A stretch of DNA of 64,000 nt from Petunia secreta (Eukaryota; Streptophyta; Magnoliopsida; Solanales; Solanaceae). A program made the translations under genes and the position numbers. Location: the NCBI GenBank assembly GCA_029990175.1, contig JARKIP010000035.1, positions 36,780,001 to 36,844,000 on the forward strand. Direction: 5' to 3'. This document shows positions 39,159-51,800 of the stretch, one piece after another (position 1 is the first letter of the stretch; each line of letters opens with the position of its first letter). The notes under the pieces were generated by a model. That model had not been told where the DNA came from. It worked only from the letters and a program-made list of their open reading frames with translations, and did not search any database.

Positions 39159-42002
39159 ATGGCCAACGAAGGCCAAGATTTCATCAAGGAGGCCTTGGCT
39201 AGCCTTCTTGCCAAGATGGATGTCATGACTCAAAGGATTGAGTCACTTGAAAAGGGTGCCTCAAGTACCCAAGGAGACCAAGGGACCCCGAGTGTCCCAA
39301 TTGAAAAGGGGACCCCGAGTGTCCAAATTGAGGCCGGTGAAGGCTCGAGTAGCCCTACCTTTACCCCGGAGCAAGTTGTTGAATTACTCAATCAACAACG
39401 GGTAAAGGAAGATCGAGAGAGAATTGAACGAACGGGCATTCCCCGTATCTTGGATAATCCTCCAAGAAACATTCCATTACCAAGGCCCATCCGAAACGTG
39501 CAACCTCTTGAGCAAGTCGATGAAGCTCAAGAAGGGGAGGAAGCCGAATATGATGATGAGGCTTATGGTTATGATGATCACCTTCAACCGAGACGAGGTA
39601 TGAATTGGGGTCGAAATGTGGATCGGGGTAGAGGCCGAGGTCGAGGGCCACCCTTAGGATATGGAGGAAGGAATGCGAGGAGGGACTATGTTGCTTATGA
39701 TGATCACTATGGGGGCCAACCGGAGCCATTCCAAGGGGGTCGTGATAACAACAACAATCTTAATAGTGTGAAGCTCACTATTCCTTCTTTCAAAGGAAGT
39801 AGTGACCCGGTGGAGTACATTGGTTGGAAATTGGCTATGGAGCGTATCTTTGACACCAATGATATGCCCGAAGTGAAGAAGACCAAGTATGCAATATCCG
39901 CCCTTGAATCTTTTGCTTCTACTTGGTGGGAGTCGGTGAAGAGAAATAGAAGGAGGACGGGTATGGCTATTAACCTTACTTGGGAAGAGTTGATCCGTGT
40001 GATGGATGAGAAGTACTTGACTAACCAATACCGGGTTGAACAACAACGGCGTCTATATGATTTGAAGCAAGGTTACAAATCGGTTGGTGAATATTTCAAT
40101 GAATTTGAGCAAATCCGAATGATCCTTGACTTGGATGATGAAGACAATGAGACGGCCATGATCCGTTTCAAAGGGGGCTTGAACCGAGACATAGCTTCAC
40201 AATTGAAGTTCCACAAATATGATGATCATTACAAGCTATGTGAAGATGCGGTTGAGGCCGAGAAATGGCTCAAAGAGGAGAAATCCCTTCGCTACAAGAG
40301 TAGCACTACTACTCCAACAAGCAAACCGAAGGATTGGAAGCCTCCTACTACAAATGCAAGGTTCCCAAGTGCAAGTGGAACAAGTGGTGCAAATGCCACC
40401 AAGGATGTGAAAAAGCCGTATGAGAAGAACACACCTAATGTGGGAGGTAACTCTAAAACTCAATTACATGCTCCTACTTCTTCTTCCATGCAATGCCACA
40501 AGTGCAAGGGCTATGGTCACTTTGCTAGGGAATGTCCTACAAAGAGGACCATGATTGTTGTTGGTAATGATGCATACGAGAAAGAGAGTGAATCGGATGA
40601 TGAGGGAGTAGAGAGAGAAGAGGGAGATGAGGGAGTAGAGGAGGATGGTGTGCTTGATGACACGGGGGAGGAGGAGGATTTTCATACTTTCTTGGTCGTG
40701 AGGAGGAGCCTAGGGGTTATGATTGTGGAAGATAGTGAAACCTTGCAAAGGGAAAATCTATTCCATGCTAGGTGCCGGGTCAAAGATGCCGTTTGCTCTA
40801 TGATAATTGATTCCGGAAGTTGTGCAAATGTAGTGAGTCAATCACTTGTGTCTCAATTGAAGTTGACGGCCATAAAGCATCCTAAACCTTACCGGCTACA
40901 ATGGCTAAGCGAATGTGGGGAGCTTAAAGTGGTCAAGCAAGTGATGATTCGATTCAAAATGGGGAGTTATGTAGATGAGCATTTGTTTGACGTTGTGCCC
41001 ATGCAAGCGTGCCACCTACTCTTAGGAAGGCCTTGGCAATTCGATAGGCAAGTGGTGCATGACGGTCGTGTCAATACTTACACGGTCAAACATGAAGGGA
41101 AGAGATATGTACTTAAACCTCTCACTCCTAAGCAAGTGAGTGATGACTACAAGAAAATGAAGGAGTTGAAAGAGGTGGCAAAGGCTAAGTCAATCATTGA
41201 GACTAGTCCTTTGTCAAAAAGTATGGTGGCAATCCCACCAACATCATCTACCGGAGGCATTTGTGCCATGATGCAACCGGGCGAGCTCTTAAGAGGAAAT
41301 GATGGCAACAAGCTTCTCATATGCCTAGTGCACAAAGGTATGGTTCTAAACTCTAATTGTGATTTTTCTTCTAACCCTTTGCCTAGTGTGTTTGAGAATG
41401 TTTTGAAGGATTTTGGTGACATGTTCCCGGATGAAATGCCGGATGGATTGCCTCCTTTGAGGGGCATTGAGCATCAAATAGACTTTGTCCCGGGATCCCA
41501 AATCCCGAACAAACCGGCCTATAGAAGCAACCCGGAGGATACAAGGGAGTTGCAAAAGCAAGTTGATGAATTGCTCACTAAAGGCTTGGTGAGGGAAAGC
41601 TTGAGTCCTTGTGCCGTGCCCGTGATCCTTGTTCCCAAAAAGGACGGCACTTGGAGAATGTGTGTTGATTGTCGGGCCGTGAATAAAATAACGGTAAAGT
41701 ACCGTCATCCTATTCCCCGACTTGATGATATGTTAGATGAATTGAGCGGTTCATGTGTGTTTAGCAAAATTGACCTTAGGTCCGGCTACCATCAAATCCG
41801 GATGAAACCGGGTGATGAATGGAAAACCGCATTCAAGACCAAGTTTGGTCTCTATGAATGGTTGGTGATGCCCTTTGGGCTCTCCAATGCACCTAGTACT
41901 TTCATGAGGCTAATGAACCATGTTCTAAAGCCATTCATCAACAAGTTTGTGGTCGTCTATTTTGACGATATATTGATCTATAGCAAATCAATAGACGACC
42001 AT
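39159..42002 (+). CDS. M gag-PR-RT (first part, cut by H)
   Basis: 948 codons from the ATG in GTACAATGGCC. Coiled-coil-like N-terminus, GIP repeats, Arg/Gly patch (RGRGRGPP), capsid (STWWESVKRNRRR, VGEYFNEFEQIR), knuckle CHKCKGYGHFAREC (CX2CX4HX4C), acidic linker, PR with IIDSGSCAN (about 40804-40830), then RT from CAVPVILVPKKDG to YFDDILIYSKS. H inserted at TSD ACCAT (41998-42002) right after YFDD; the frame continues at 47096 in phase. About 70% identical to C by eye, without C's gag lesions. Confidence 0.9.
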
Positions 42003-42793
42003 TGATAAGACCCAAATAGGCGGAAGCGATAAGCTAATGATGCGGAAGCAATAATCAAAGATAACAAGAAAGTAAGGGATGGGAAGAACAGAAATAGAAG
42101 AAAAGAATGGACAAACGATTCAAACCATGAATTGAATATCCGAGAGAGGAAGGGAAACTCGAACCATACAAGGATTCCGTACTAGTGACGGGTCTCCATA
42201 GGCTCCAAGCAAAGAGATAATCCGAAGCTTCAAGCTTTCTACAAAGAAGAAGGCCTTGCATCTCTTACTAAGTCTATTCTTCAATTCTAAACAAGCTAAA
42301 TGAAATAAATGACTAAGTGTGGTATTTATAGGTTCACCACACTTCTAAATAAAATGTCTAAATAGCCCCTAAGTCTAGTCAAAACAATACATGTCACTTA
42401 GGGCTATAGTTGGAATTACACTCAAAATAAGTAGGAAACCCGGATGGGCCTTCAGCAAACTAGGCGCCCCGCCTGAATAGTAGGCGCCCAGAGTAGGCGC
42501 CCAGCCTGGAAAATGGGCGGTCCGCCTCTGCAGTAGGCGGCCAGAGATCCTGAGAGGTGTAGTCAACTAGGCGGTCCGCCTAGTCCGATGGGCGGTCCGC
42601 CTCCTTCCTGGGAGACTTGGAAACGGCTCAAAATGGACTCTAAGTGTTCCTCCTTGGTCCGTAGCCGGTCCTCCCTCATTGGCGCTCAAGTCCATGACTC
42701 CAAATCACTCTCGAACCCTCCTCCGGTGCCCTTGCCTTGTATCCTTTGTGCTCTCATGCTTGGCTCTTGGTGGCTCCAATTCGGGTCTTATCA
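42003..42793 (-). repeat. H 3' LTR (791 bp)
   Basis: Plus-strand ends TGATAAGACCC and TTATCA. Minus TATAAATA at 42323-42330. GC boxes about 42461-42602 with CCAGAGATCC between them. Confidence 0.92.
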
Positions 42794-42804
42794 TCCTCCC
42801 CTTC
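42794..42804 (-). other. H polypurine tract
   Basis: Minus-strand GAAGGGGAGGA before the 3' LTR. Confidence 0.85.
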
Positions 42805-42874
42805 TTGAAAGGATTTCGTCCTCGAAATCATACCATCAAGCCTACATTCAAAACAAGCACAACAAAGCTTCCCA

Positions 42875-45301
42875 CTACAAGAGTAGGTTAGTGTCACGAG
42901 TGTGGGAAAACACACTCTTATGATAGAGCCAAGCATCAATACCAATAAAAAAGCTCATGTCTCCCAAGGAAACAACAAGTACTTGACTCACAAAGAAAGT
43001 GCATCCAACACTAGAACAAGCAAAGGAATCAATAGGACATGGAACATGCAAGATATAGCATTCAACTTCCCTATGACCCCTTAGCTTAGGCCCAACATAC
43101 CAAGCCTTCAAATCGATATCATCACAATGTGACATAGTGGCTTTGGCATGCTCAACACTCAAGGTGTGATCAACATATGGGGTGGAGTAAGCAACATAAT
43201 TCAAGCGACAACTAACATCAAATACTCCACTCCCCTTCTTGGAAGCACTCTTACACACACCAAGAGTGACTTCCTCACCCTCAAACCCATCTCTAAGACA
43301 ATCTCCCTCACTAGACAAACTATCAAGGAAAGCTTCCATAATGGCTTCTTCATCATTATAGCCTTCACAATCAAGTTTAGGACTACTAGAAGACGGACCA
43401 ACACAATCAAATCCAAGATCATTTGTCTCACTTATCATTTCAAACAATGGATTGTCTATGCTATCAAGCCATGGAGGGTTAAGTTCACACTCTTCATATA
43501 CACTTGAGGAGTCATCAAAAACAAGTCTATCCATCCTATCCACTAGGGACTCCTCAAGGTCACTACCATCCTCACCACAACACATAGACCCACCATTATC
43601 AAGCAATTCATCAAGGGAAAGGATAGGGTATTCATTCAACTCGCCTTCCACTTTATCAAAAATTGGTGGTGTGTCATAGCAAAGGTCACAATCAAGGTCA
43701 ACTACACAATCTTCACTAAAGAGAGGTTCAATGAAAATCGAGCTTACATCATGATGTGGCTTATCATTCCTCTCAACTAGTGGTTCACAACCATACACAA
43801 GTTGACCATTTGACTCTACACTAGTTGCAAACACATTGTAATCATACAAATCATCAACTAGTATAGAGGTCTCACAAACACTCTCACATGACAAGGAAGT
43901 AACATGTTCAAGGGGAGAACTATCACTTACCTTTGAGTGGCCATCTTGCTCACTCATTGCACTTGAAGTGTCATGGATTGGCTCTCCACCTTGAAGCTCA
44001 CATTGAAGGTTTGCTTCACCTTGTCCTTCTTTTTTGGAAGATGATTGAGGCTCCAATGGCTTGCCTCCAAGAGTTCCTACACAAGAAGTCACACAAGTAG
44101 AAGAAAAAGATAAAGGGTTAGGGTTAGAATAAGGGGTGTCCTCACTCTTTACAATTCTTTTTCCCTCTTTCTTTTCCCTCATTTTCTTTTCAAGGTCGGA
44201 TGTAGATTCGGGTGGTGACATCCCACTCACGTCACTCATCACATCCTCTCCTTTTTCCACTCGAGGAATGTCACCGGTCACTCCCTTACTCCTCTCAATC
44301 TTTTGTCTCTCAAATTCGGGTGAGTTGGGACGAGGCCCAAGAATACCCATAGCCGGAGTAGGTGGACTTTTAACATCAACCCGGAATCTAGGACTAAGAG
44401 ACTCATCACTTGATGTCTCTTTCTTCTTTGTAGGTGAACCACTTTGCTTTGGATCTTGTGGTTCGGGGCTCACCTTGTTGACATATGTCAACTCTCTTTT
44501 TGCACTAGTCCCACCATTGATTGTGAGTGTAGGATTTCTCTTCAATGGTGTCCCACTACTTCTCATGTTCATAGGACTTCTTGATTGCACTCTTTGGAGC
44601 ATAGGGCTTCTCCTCATTGGTGTCCCACCACTTCTCATGTTCATGGGTGTGCTTGGTTGTATTCCTTCTTTCCTAAGAAAAAGGATTTGAAACTTCCCTT
44701 GTGCTTGAACACGGTAGCCATCCACAACTTCTTGTGCGATCTTGAAGTATCTATTGAAAAGCCAAGGCTTTCCCAACATAACATCACACCCCACTAAAGG
44801 GCCTACTTTGCACTCCACTTCTTCTTCAAAGTTCCTTTGTGAAATAACTACCCTCGCCATTCCATCAACACAAGGTATTCCCAACCTTCTCACTACAAGA
44901 TGGCTAATCCAACTTGCTTCACCACTATCCACTTGAAGCACATACCCATGATTCCCATTTAGGCTCACTATGAATTGACACCAATCTCTTTTACTCATGA
45001 GTTCATCCATGTAACGCCCTTTACACATCCCCCTAATAGTACCTTCACTAATTGGGCACTTTCTCATTTCACCACTACTAGCAATACCATAACCCATAGT
45101 GCGACTCATACCATCTCTTCCCTCGGCCTCATTCTCTTTCATCTCATCCTCCAAGTGTTGGACCCTAGTGTCCATTGCCTCTATTTGAGCCAAGAGGCTC
45201 GGAAGGTAGGCTTCAACTAACTCCCTCTCACTTACACCTTTCTCACCACTCCTACTTCCCTCCAAACCTCCCTTATGGCTCCTTGTACCTGCAAAAGACA
45301 T
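42875..45301 (-). CDS. H ORF: coiled coil, protease-like domain with DSG, acidic domain
   Basis: 808 aa from the ATG at 45299-45301 (upstream in-frame codons are outside the conserved context). Residues ~24-60 charged helix; ~108-230 retropepsin-like with VDSGEAS (D125), LVVRRLGIP and MLGKPW. DSG keeps the catalytic Asp, but the following residues differ from DSGSCAN of active neighbours. No capsid, no knuckle. Residues ~290-400 are SPRFRVDVK and ERQKIERSKG linkers. Acidic domain: CYDTPPIFD, DLEESLV, FDDSSS, GSGVFDVSC, then IGIDAWLYHKSVFS. The stop precedes the purine tract, so the integrase remnant is lost or out of frame. Function unknown. Confidence 0.83.
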   Translation of the reverse strand: MSFAGTRSHKGGLEGSRSGEKGVSERELVEAYLPSLLAQIEAMDTRVQHLEDEMKENEAEGRDGMSRTMGYGIASSGEMRKCPISEGTIRGMCKGRYMDELMSKRDWCQFIVSLNGNHGYVLQVDSGEASWISHLVVRRLGIPCVDGMARVVISQRNFEEEVECKVGPLVGCDVMLGKPWLFNRYFKIAQEVVDGYRVQAQGKFQILFLRKEGIQPSTPMNMRSGGTPMRRSPMLQRVQSRSPMNMRSSGTPLKRNPTLTINGGTSAKRELTYVNKVSPEPQDPKQSGSPTKKKETSSDESLSPRFRVDVKSPPTPAMGILGPRPNSPEFERQKIERSKGVTGDIPRVEKGEDVMSDVSGMSPPESTSDLEKKMREKKEGKRIVKSEDTPYSNPNPLSFSSTCVTSCVGTLGGKPLEPQSSSKKEGQGEANLQCELQGGEPIHDTSSAMSEQDGHSKVSDSSPLEHVTSLSCESVCETSILVDDLYDYNVFATSVESNGQLVYGCEPLVERNDKPHHDVSSIFIEPLFSEDCVVDLDCDLCYDTPPIFDKVEGELNEYPILSLDELLDNGGSMCCGEDGSDLEESLVDRMDRLVFDDSSSVYEECELNPPWLDSIDNPLFEMISETNDLGFDCVGPSSSSPKLDCEGYNDEEAIMEAFLDSLSSEGDCLRDGFEGEEVTLGVCKSASKKGSGVFDVSCRLNYVAYSTPYVDHTLSVEHAKATMSHCDDIDLKAWYVGPKLRGHREVECYILHVPCPIDSFACSSVGCTFFVSQVLVVSLGDMSFFIGIDAWLYHKSVFSHTRDTNLLL

Positions 45302-46285
45302 GTTAAGAAAGTGCAAAGGTTAGTATAAACAACCTCACTTGCTCTCCCTTACCTTTGGTGGTGGCTCTCAACACTCTTTTAGGGTGCACACTCCCAAACC
45401 CCCACCCAAAGATGCCTTTATCTCTTTTAGGAACCACAATGGTAAGATCAATCAACTAGTAGATCCAAGTAAAGGTCCGGAATGGAATTTAGGTGACTCG
45501 ATGTACGGAAGCTAATTTAGTGCGCACTTGAAGCAAGCAAGATCTACGACTTTAAGTGAATACTCCAAGACACACAACACCCTAAGGAATCAAAGATTAG
45601 TGTTAATAAAGTAGGACTAATACCTTAGAAACACTAACCAAGAGGTACGGAAGCAAACGGATCACAAAAACAACCAAAACGAAGCCAAACGGAGCCTCCC
45701 CAGGAGTGGGCGGTCCGCCTCTGTAAAAGGGGCGCCCCGCCTACTCAAAATCCAGAGAGTAGCATAAAAAGAGGCGGTCCACCTCTTTGGAGTAGGCGGT
45801 CCGCCTACTGGGCTTCTCAGCACGGTCCGAAAACGGGTTTTTGGCCCTTTTGCAACCAAATTTCGATGTTCCAAGGTGTTTTTTCCCAATCCGAAGGTAC
45901 CCAATGGTGTTTTCAACTACTCCAATCAATCCCCAATGATTTATAACATCACCCAATCCATAACGAATCCAAATCAAGCAATTTCAATCAAGTTCAAGGG
46001 TTTTTCAATTTTGGGGTTTTTGATTTTTTTTCAACTTTTGATTCTCAACACCAAATCATGAAACAAGGGTACCAAATCAACGGGTAATCATCATAGATCA
46101 ATTCCCGATATCAAACACTCAATGGGTAATCGAATCCAATCCACAACATGAATTTTTTTTTTGTAATTTTCACTTTTTCAATTTTTTTGTTTTTCTTCTT
46201 TTCTCAAGAACATAAACACAATAACAATAAAGTAAAGATAAGATGAACAAGGATCGTGGATTCGTAAGAACGAAACCCGAGCCTT
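45302..46285 (-). other. H 5' leader
   Basis: Shared module about 45476-45600, GC boxes about 45705-45812 with CCAGAGAGT spacer, GGTAAGGG...TACTAACC intron-like order just before the ORF. 45830-46280 is A/T-rich. Confidence 0.6.
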
Positions 46286-46297
46286 GCTCTGATACCA
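46286..46297 (-). other. H primer-binding site (initiator tRNA-Met)
   Basis: Minus-strand TGGTATCAGAGC, three bases from the LTR. Confidence 0.88.
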
Positions 46298-46300
46298 AAC

Positions 46301-47090
46301 TGATAAGACCCAAATAGGCGGAAGCGATAAGCTAATGATGCGGAAGCAATAATCAAAGATAACAAGAAAGTAAGGGATGGGAAGAACAGAAATAGAAGAA
46401 AAGAATGGACAAACGATTCAAACCATGAATTGAATATCCGAGAGAGGAAGGGAAACTCGAACCATACAAGGATTCCGTACTAGTGACGGGTCTCCATAGG
46501 CTCCAAGCAAAGAGATAATCCGAAGCTTCAAGCTTCTACAAAGAAGAAGGCCTTGCCTCTCTTACTAAGTCTATTCTTCAATTCTAAACAAGCTAAATGA
46601 AATAAATGACTAAGTGTGGTATTTATAGGTTCACCACACTTCTAAATAAAATGTCTAAATAGCCCCTAAGTCTAGTCAAAACAATACATGTCACTTAGGG
46701 CTATAGTTGGAATTACACTCAAAATAAGTAGGAAACCCGGATGGGCCTTCAGCAAACTAGGCGCCCCGCCTGAATAGTAGGCGCCCAGAGTAGGCGCCCA
46801 GCCTGGAAAATGGGCGGTCCGCCTCTGCAGTAGGCGGCCAGAGATCCTGAGAGGTGTAGTCAACTAGGCGGTCCGCCTAGTCCGATGGGCGGTCCGCCTC
46901 CTTCCTGGGAGACTTGGAAACGGCTCAAAATGGACTCTAAGTGTTCCTCCTTGGTCCGTAGCCGGTCCTCCCTCATTGGCGCTCAAGTCCATGACTCCAA
47001 ATCACTCTCGAACCCTCCTCCGGTGCCCTTGCCTTGTATCCTTTGTGCTCTCATGCTTGGCTCTTGGTGGCTCCAATTCGGGTCTTATCA
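46301..47090 (-). repeat. H 5' LTR (790 bp)
   Basis: Partner of 42003-42793. Minus TATAAATA at 46620-46627; GC boxes about 46758-46900. Confidence 0.92.
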
Positions 47091-47095
47091 ACCAT

Positions 47096-47929
47096 GTTGA
47101 ACACCTTAGGCTAGTGCTTGAAAAGTTGAGAGCCGAAAAGCTCTATGCTAATTTTAAAAAGTGTGCCTTTGGTGTTGAAAAGGTGGTCTTTCTTGGGTTT
47201 GTTGTGAGTGCCCAAGGAGTGGAGGTGGATGAGTCTAAGGTAGAGGCCATACGTGATTGGCCAACTCCTACTACCGTGACTCAAGTGAGGAGCTTCCATG
47301 GTCTCGCAAGCTTTTATAGGCGATTTGTGAAGGACTTTAGCTCCATTGCCGCTCCACTCACCGAATTGGTGAAGAAAGACCAACCATTTGTTTGGGGAGA
47401 GCCTCAAGAGAAGGCCTTCCTTGAGTTGAAAAGTAGGTTGAGTACCGCCCCGCTATTGCAATTGCCCGACTTCGGGAAGGCATTTGAGGTTGAGTGTGAT
47501 GCCTCGGGGGTGGGAATTGGTGGTGTTTTAATGCAAGATAGCAAACTCATCGCCTACTTTAGTGAGAAGTTGAAAGGGGCTTCCTTGAATTATTCGACAT
47601 ATGACAAGGAGTTGTATGCCCTTGTGAGAGCCCTTGCCCATTGGCAACACTATTTTTGGCCTCGTGAGTTTGTAATCAAGAGTGACCATGAGTCACTCAA
47701 GCATTTGAGAGGCCAAGAGAAGCTCAATAAGAGACATGCCAAGTGGGTTGAATTCATTGAGTCTTTTCCCTATGTGATCCAATACAAGAAAGGGAAAGAC
47801 AATGTCGTGGCGGATGCGCTTTCAAGAAAGTTTGCTCTAGCCACCACTCTCACCTCTAAGCTCATGGGTTTTGAGAGCATTAAACTGATGTATGCTCATG
47901 ACCCGAAGCTAAAGAGTGTCCATGACACT
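47096..47929 (+). CDS. M pol middle part: end of RT, RNase H, start of INT
   Basis: 278 codons in phase with 42002. RT thumb region (VVFLGFVVS, RSFHGLASFYRRF), RNase H (FEVECDASGVGIGG, DKELYALVRALAHWQ, DNVVADALSRK) and the linker to integrase (KLMGFESIKLMY). K inserted with TSD ACACT at 47925-47929. No lesion. Confidence 0.9.
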
Positions 47930-48769
47930 TGATGCAACCCAAAACGAGCGGAAGCTAAACACGATACAAATATGCGGAAGCGATAAATAACTAGATAGAT
48001 GATATCAATGATATCGGGGAAACAAGGATTGGGGAGTCAAGAAACGAGAAGAAAGAACGGATTAATGAATTCAAGACATGAATTAATAATCCAAAAGGGA
48101 GAAAGTGAAACTCGAACCTTACAAGGAATTCACGCTAGTGGTGAATCTCCATAGATTCCAAGTCGATGAGATACATGAAGCCTCGGGCTTCGGACTAGAA
48201 AGGCTCGGCCTTCTCTAATTCTCTCTTCTCTCTATTCAATTCAAAACTAAAACTAATGAAATGAAGAGCAAATGTGCTATATATACATTTTCACTAAAAA
48301 TGGACAAAAATGGCCCTGCAGCTGATTCTGGTTCGCTGAGCAAACTCTCTTCATCGCGATCGCGCCAGGGAGGCTCGCGATCGCGCAGGCAACAACGCTA
48401 GGCATCGCGATCGCGCAGATGGCTCGCGATCGCGCAGGTCTCCATTATCTTCTCGTTCTTCAGCATCCTCAGCTTCGCCTTCGCGCTCAAGGTCACGCTG
48501 TCGCGCAGGCCAACTCAATACTCTTCGCGATCGCGTGAGAAGTGGTCGCGATCGCGAAGAACAAAAGTTCTTCCTTAGGCAGTGAGCTCCCAGTGTGCTC
48601 CCCTGTTTTGCCCTGTTTTGGGCTGCCTGTTTTCCTGCCCTGTTTCCTCCGTCCTCGGCGCTCCAATGCATGATCTTCCAAGACGTTCCCGGAGGCCTTG
48701 ACTCGTATCCGTTGTGCACTCGAGCTTGGCTTTTGATGGTTGTCGTTTAGGCCATTTTATATTGCATCA
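47930..48769 (-). repeat. K 3' LTR (840 bp)
   Basis: TGATGCAACCC...TTGCATCA on plus. Minus TATATATA at 48279-48286. GCGATCGC array about 48352-48560. Confidence 0.92.
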
Positions 48770-48780
48770 TCCTCCCCTTC
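48770..48780 (-). other. K polypurine tract
   Basis: Minus-strand GAAGGGGAGGA before the 3' LTR. Confidence 0.85.
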
Positions 48781-48854
48781 TTGAAAGGATTTCGTCCTCG
48801 AAATCGAACCATCAAAACCTACAATCAAAGCAAGCACAACCAAAATTTCCTACT

Positions 48855-51800
48855 TCACAAGTAGGTTAGCTTAACAAGAAAGAGTGCAAGGTGTGTGGAA
48901 AACACGCTCTTGTGATAGAGCCAAGCATCAATACCTATGAAAAAGCTTATGTCTCCAAAAGAGACAACATGGTCTTGGCTCGACAAGAACAAGCACTCAT
49001 TTTCAAAACAAGCAAAGAGATCAAAGTCATGCAAGATGTAGCAATCAAATGTCCTATGACCCCTAAGCTTACTAGCAACACACCAAGCCTTCAAATCAAG
49101 TTTATCACCATGTGACACATTGGCTTTGGTATGTCCATCACTCAAGGTGTGCTCAACATATGGGATGGAGTAAGTAAAATAGTTCAATTCACAACTAACA
49201 TCAACTACTCCACTCCCCTTCTTAAGAGCATTCTTACACACACCGAGAGATACCTCCTCACCTCCCAAATCAACTCCAAGACAATCCCTCTCACTAGGAA
49301 AACTCCAAAGGAAAGTCTCCAAAATAGGTTCTTCATCATTATAGTCCACACAATGAAGGCTAGGACCACTAGAAGAAAGGTCAACACGACCAATATCAAG
49401 GCTACTCTCCTCACTTGGAGTTCCAAACGTCGGATCATCCATAGAGCCTAACTTTACAAACCATGGAGGTTCGACTCTACTATCGACTCTAGTCCGATAC
49501 AATTCACCACCACAAATGAGATTGCCTTCAAACAATAGAAATGTAAAGGCATGCACCTCAAATTCATGGCTACGCAAAAGCATAGAATCAAGACTAGGTC
49601 CTTCACTCTCACTCAAGGAGTCATCGAAAATAAATCGATCCATCTCACACTCTAGAGACTCCTCAAGGGTACATCCACCCTCACTACGACACAAGAGACC
49701 ACCACTATCAATTAAGCAATCAAAGGGAAGAATAAGATTATCATGAAATTCATCTTCACCTTTATCAAATATGGGTGGGGTGTCATAACAAGGTTCACAA
49801 ACAAGGTCAACTACGACTTCTTCACTAAAGAGAGGTTCAATGAAAATCGAGCTCACATCATGATGTGGCTTTTCAACCCTCTCAACTAGTGGTTCAATTT
49901 CACACACAAGTTGACCCGAAGGCTCTAAACTAGTTGCAAACACATTATACTCATGCAAATCATTAACTAGCATAGAGTTGTTACAAGCAAGATCACAAGA
50001 CAAGGAAGTTTCATGCTTAAGGGAAGAAGAACTATCACATACCTTTGAGTCGCACTCGGGTTCACTCAATATACTTGAAGCATCATGGGTAGTTCCTTCA
50101 CCTCGTAGCTCACATTTGGCTTCTCCTTCACCTTGTCTTTCTATCTCGGAACATGGTTGAGGCTCCATCGGCTTGCCTCCAAGAATACCTACACAAGTAC
50201 TCAAACAAGTAGAAGAAATAGATAAAGGGTTAAGATTAGAATAAGGGGTGTCCTCACTCTTTTTTCCCTCTTTCTTTTCCCTCATTTTTCTTTCAAGGCT
50301 AGGTGTAGATTCGGGTGGTGACATCCCGCTCACATCACTCAACACATCCTCTCCTTTTTCCACTCGAGGAATGTCACCGGTCACTCCCTTACTCCTCTCA
50401 ATCTTTTGTCTCTCAAATTCGGGCGAATTGGGACGAGGCCCAAGAATGCCCATAGCCGGAGTAGGTGGACCTTTTACATCAACCCGGAATCTAGGACTTG
50501 GAGACTCATTACTTGATGTCTCCTTCTTTTTCATTGGTGAACCACTCGGCTTTAGAAGTGGCGTCGGGCTCACCTTGTTGACATTTGCCAACTCTTTTGT
50601 AGCACTAGTCCCACCATTGCTTGTGTTTGTAGGACTTCTCGTTTGCACCTTTTCAACCATGGAATGAAGTTCTTGCTCCTTGCTCCTTTGCCTAGCCAAA
50701 GAAGGCGCACTAGTAGGCACTTGGCTCTTCGCCCGGTAAGGCACAAAGTCATAAACTCTTTGCCCTACGCCCACAAGATATGCACCCTTCACCGCACTAT
50801 ATTGCACCCTCTTCCCCTCCAACCACCGGTCACCTATCCACACATCAATATGACGCATGGGATACACATCACACCACACATAGCATTTATAGTTCCTATG
50901 AGATATGAGTACCCGAGCCTCCTTAGAAACCCACACTCCATCATACTCATAAGGATGCTCTAGCTTGTGGCATGGTATCCTAAGCCTATCAACCAAAGAG
51001 GTGCTAATACAATTGGCATCGGTACCACCAATTTTGAGCAAGTATCCTCCAATACCATCTACCTCAACAACGAACCTACATCTACCCAAGTCTTGCACAT
51101 TGGCACCCAAACGAGAATTTGGACGCCCACAAGTGTCAACACCAACAACTTGGGTCTTCCTTATCCCTCCACTAGTGGCATCACCACTAGAACAACCTCC
51201 ACTTCCCGTCACTCTCCCAACATTAGCAATGTTGTTGGAAGTCAAGGAAGGAACCTTGCCATGGAACCCATATGTGCCTCTCGCCTTGGTCCCACAGCCC
51301 ATAGTACTACTCCTACTACAACCATCCACGCCCCTCACGGCATACATCCCCTTTGTAGCAAAAGCAACACCATTTCTCAAACCATCATCCACATGGGCAT
51401 TAGAAGCATTAGGTCGCTTAGCGTACCTAGAAGGTGCAAGCTTCTTCTTCCCCATGGAACAACCACCACCACCTCCCATACTAATGGAAGGTCCTCCACT
51501 ACTCCCTTGTACTCCATTAGCAACACCAATAGAAGATGCATAAGAACAATTCATATACTCGACATCATCATCATCCCTATCTATGTCACTATCATGCTCT
51601 AATTCATCACAAGAAGAGTAAGTAGGATCAATGTACCTTGAAGCGTCACCATCTTCGATTTCTTGACTAGAAGCATAGGCACCATCACATTCATCATCAC
51701 AAGCTTCATAGTCTTCTTCAACCTCACGATCATCATAGTGAACCGCTTCATCATCATAGGAGCCATAGTCCCCCGAGTCATCATAGTAAGACCCATCATC

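Larger units (their letters stand above)
42003..47090 (-). mobile_element. H: intact non-autonomous LTR element (PR-like with DSG + acidic ORF)
   Basis: 5,088 bp, minus, TSD ACCAT. LTRs 42003-42793 (791 bp) and 46301-47090 (790 bp) with at least one indel and one substitution. Primer site 46286-46297, purine tract 42794-42804. One 808-aa ORF. Closest to D. Confidence 0.93.

Noticed and set aside
44136..44690. Plus-strand 184-aa hydrophobic ORF
   Set aside because: Antisense shadow of H's ORF.
50967..51602. Plus-strand 211-aa ORF (Thr/Ser/Pro-rich), repeated at 11673-12308
   Set aside because: Exact antisense of the D/Y-rich ORF of K and B; open only because of the biased codons of the real minus-strand gene.
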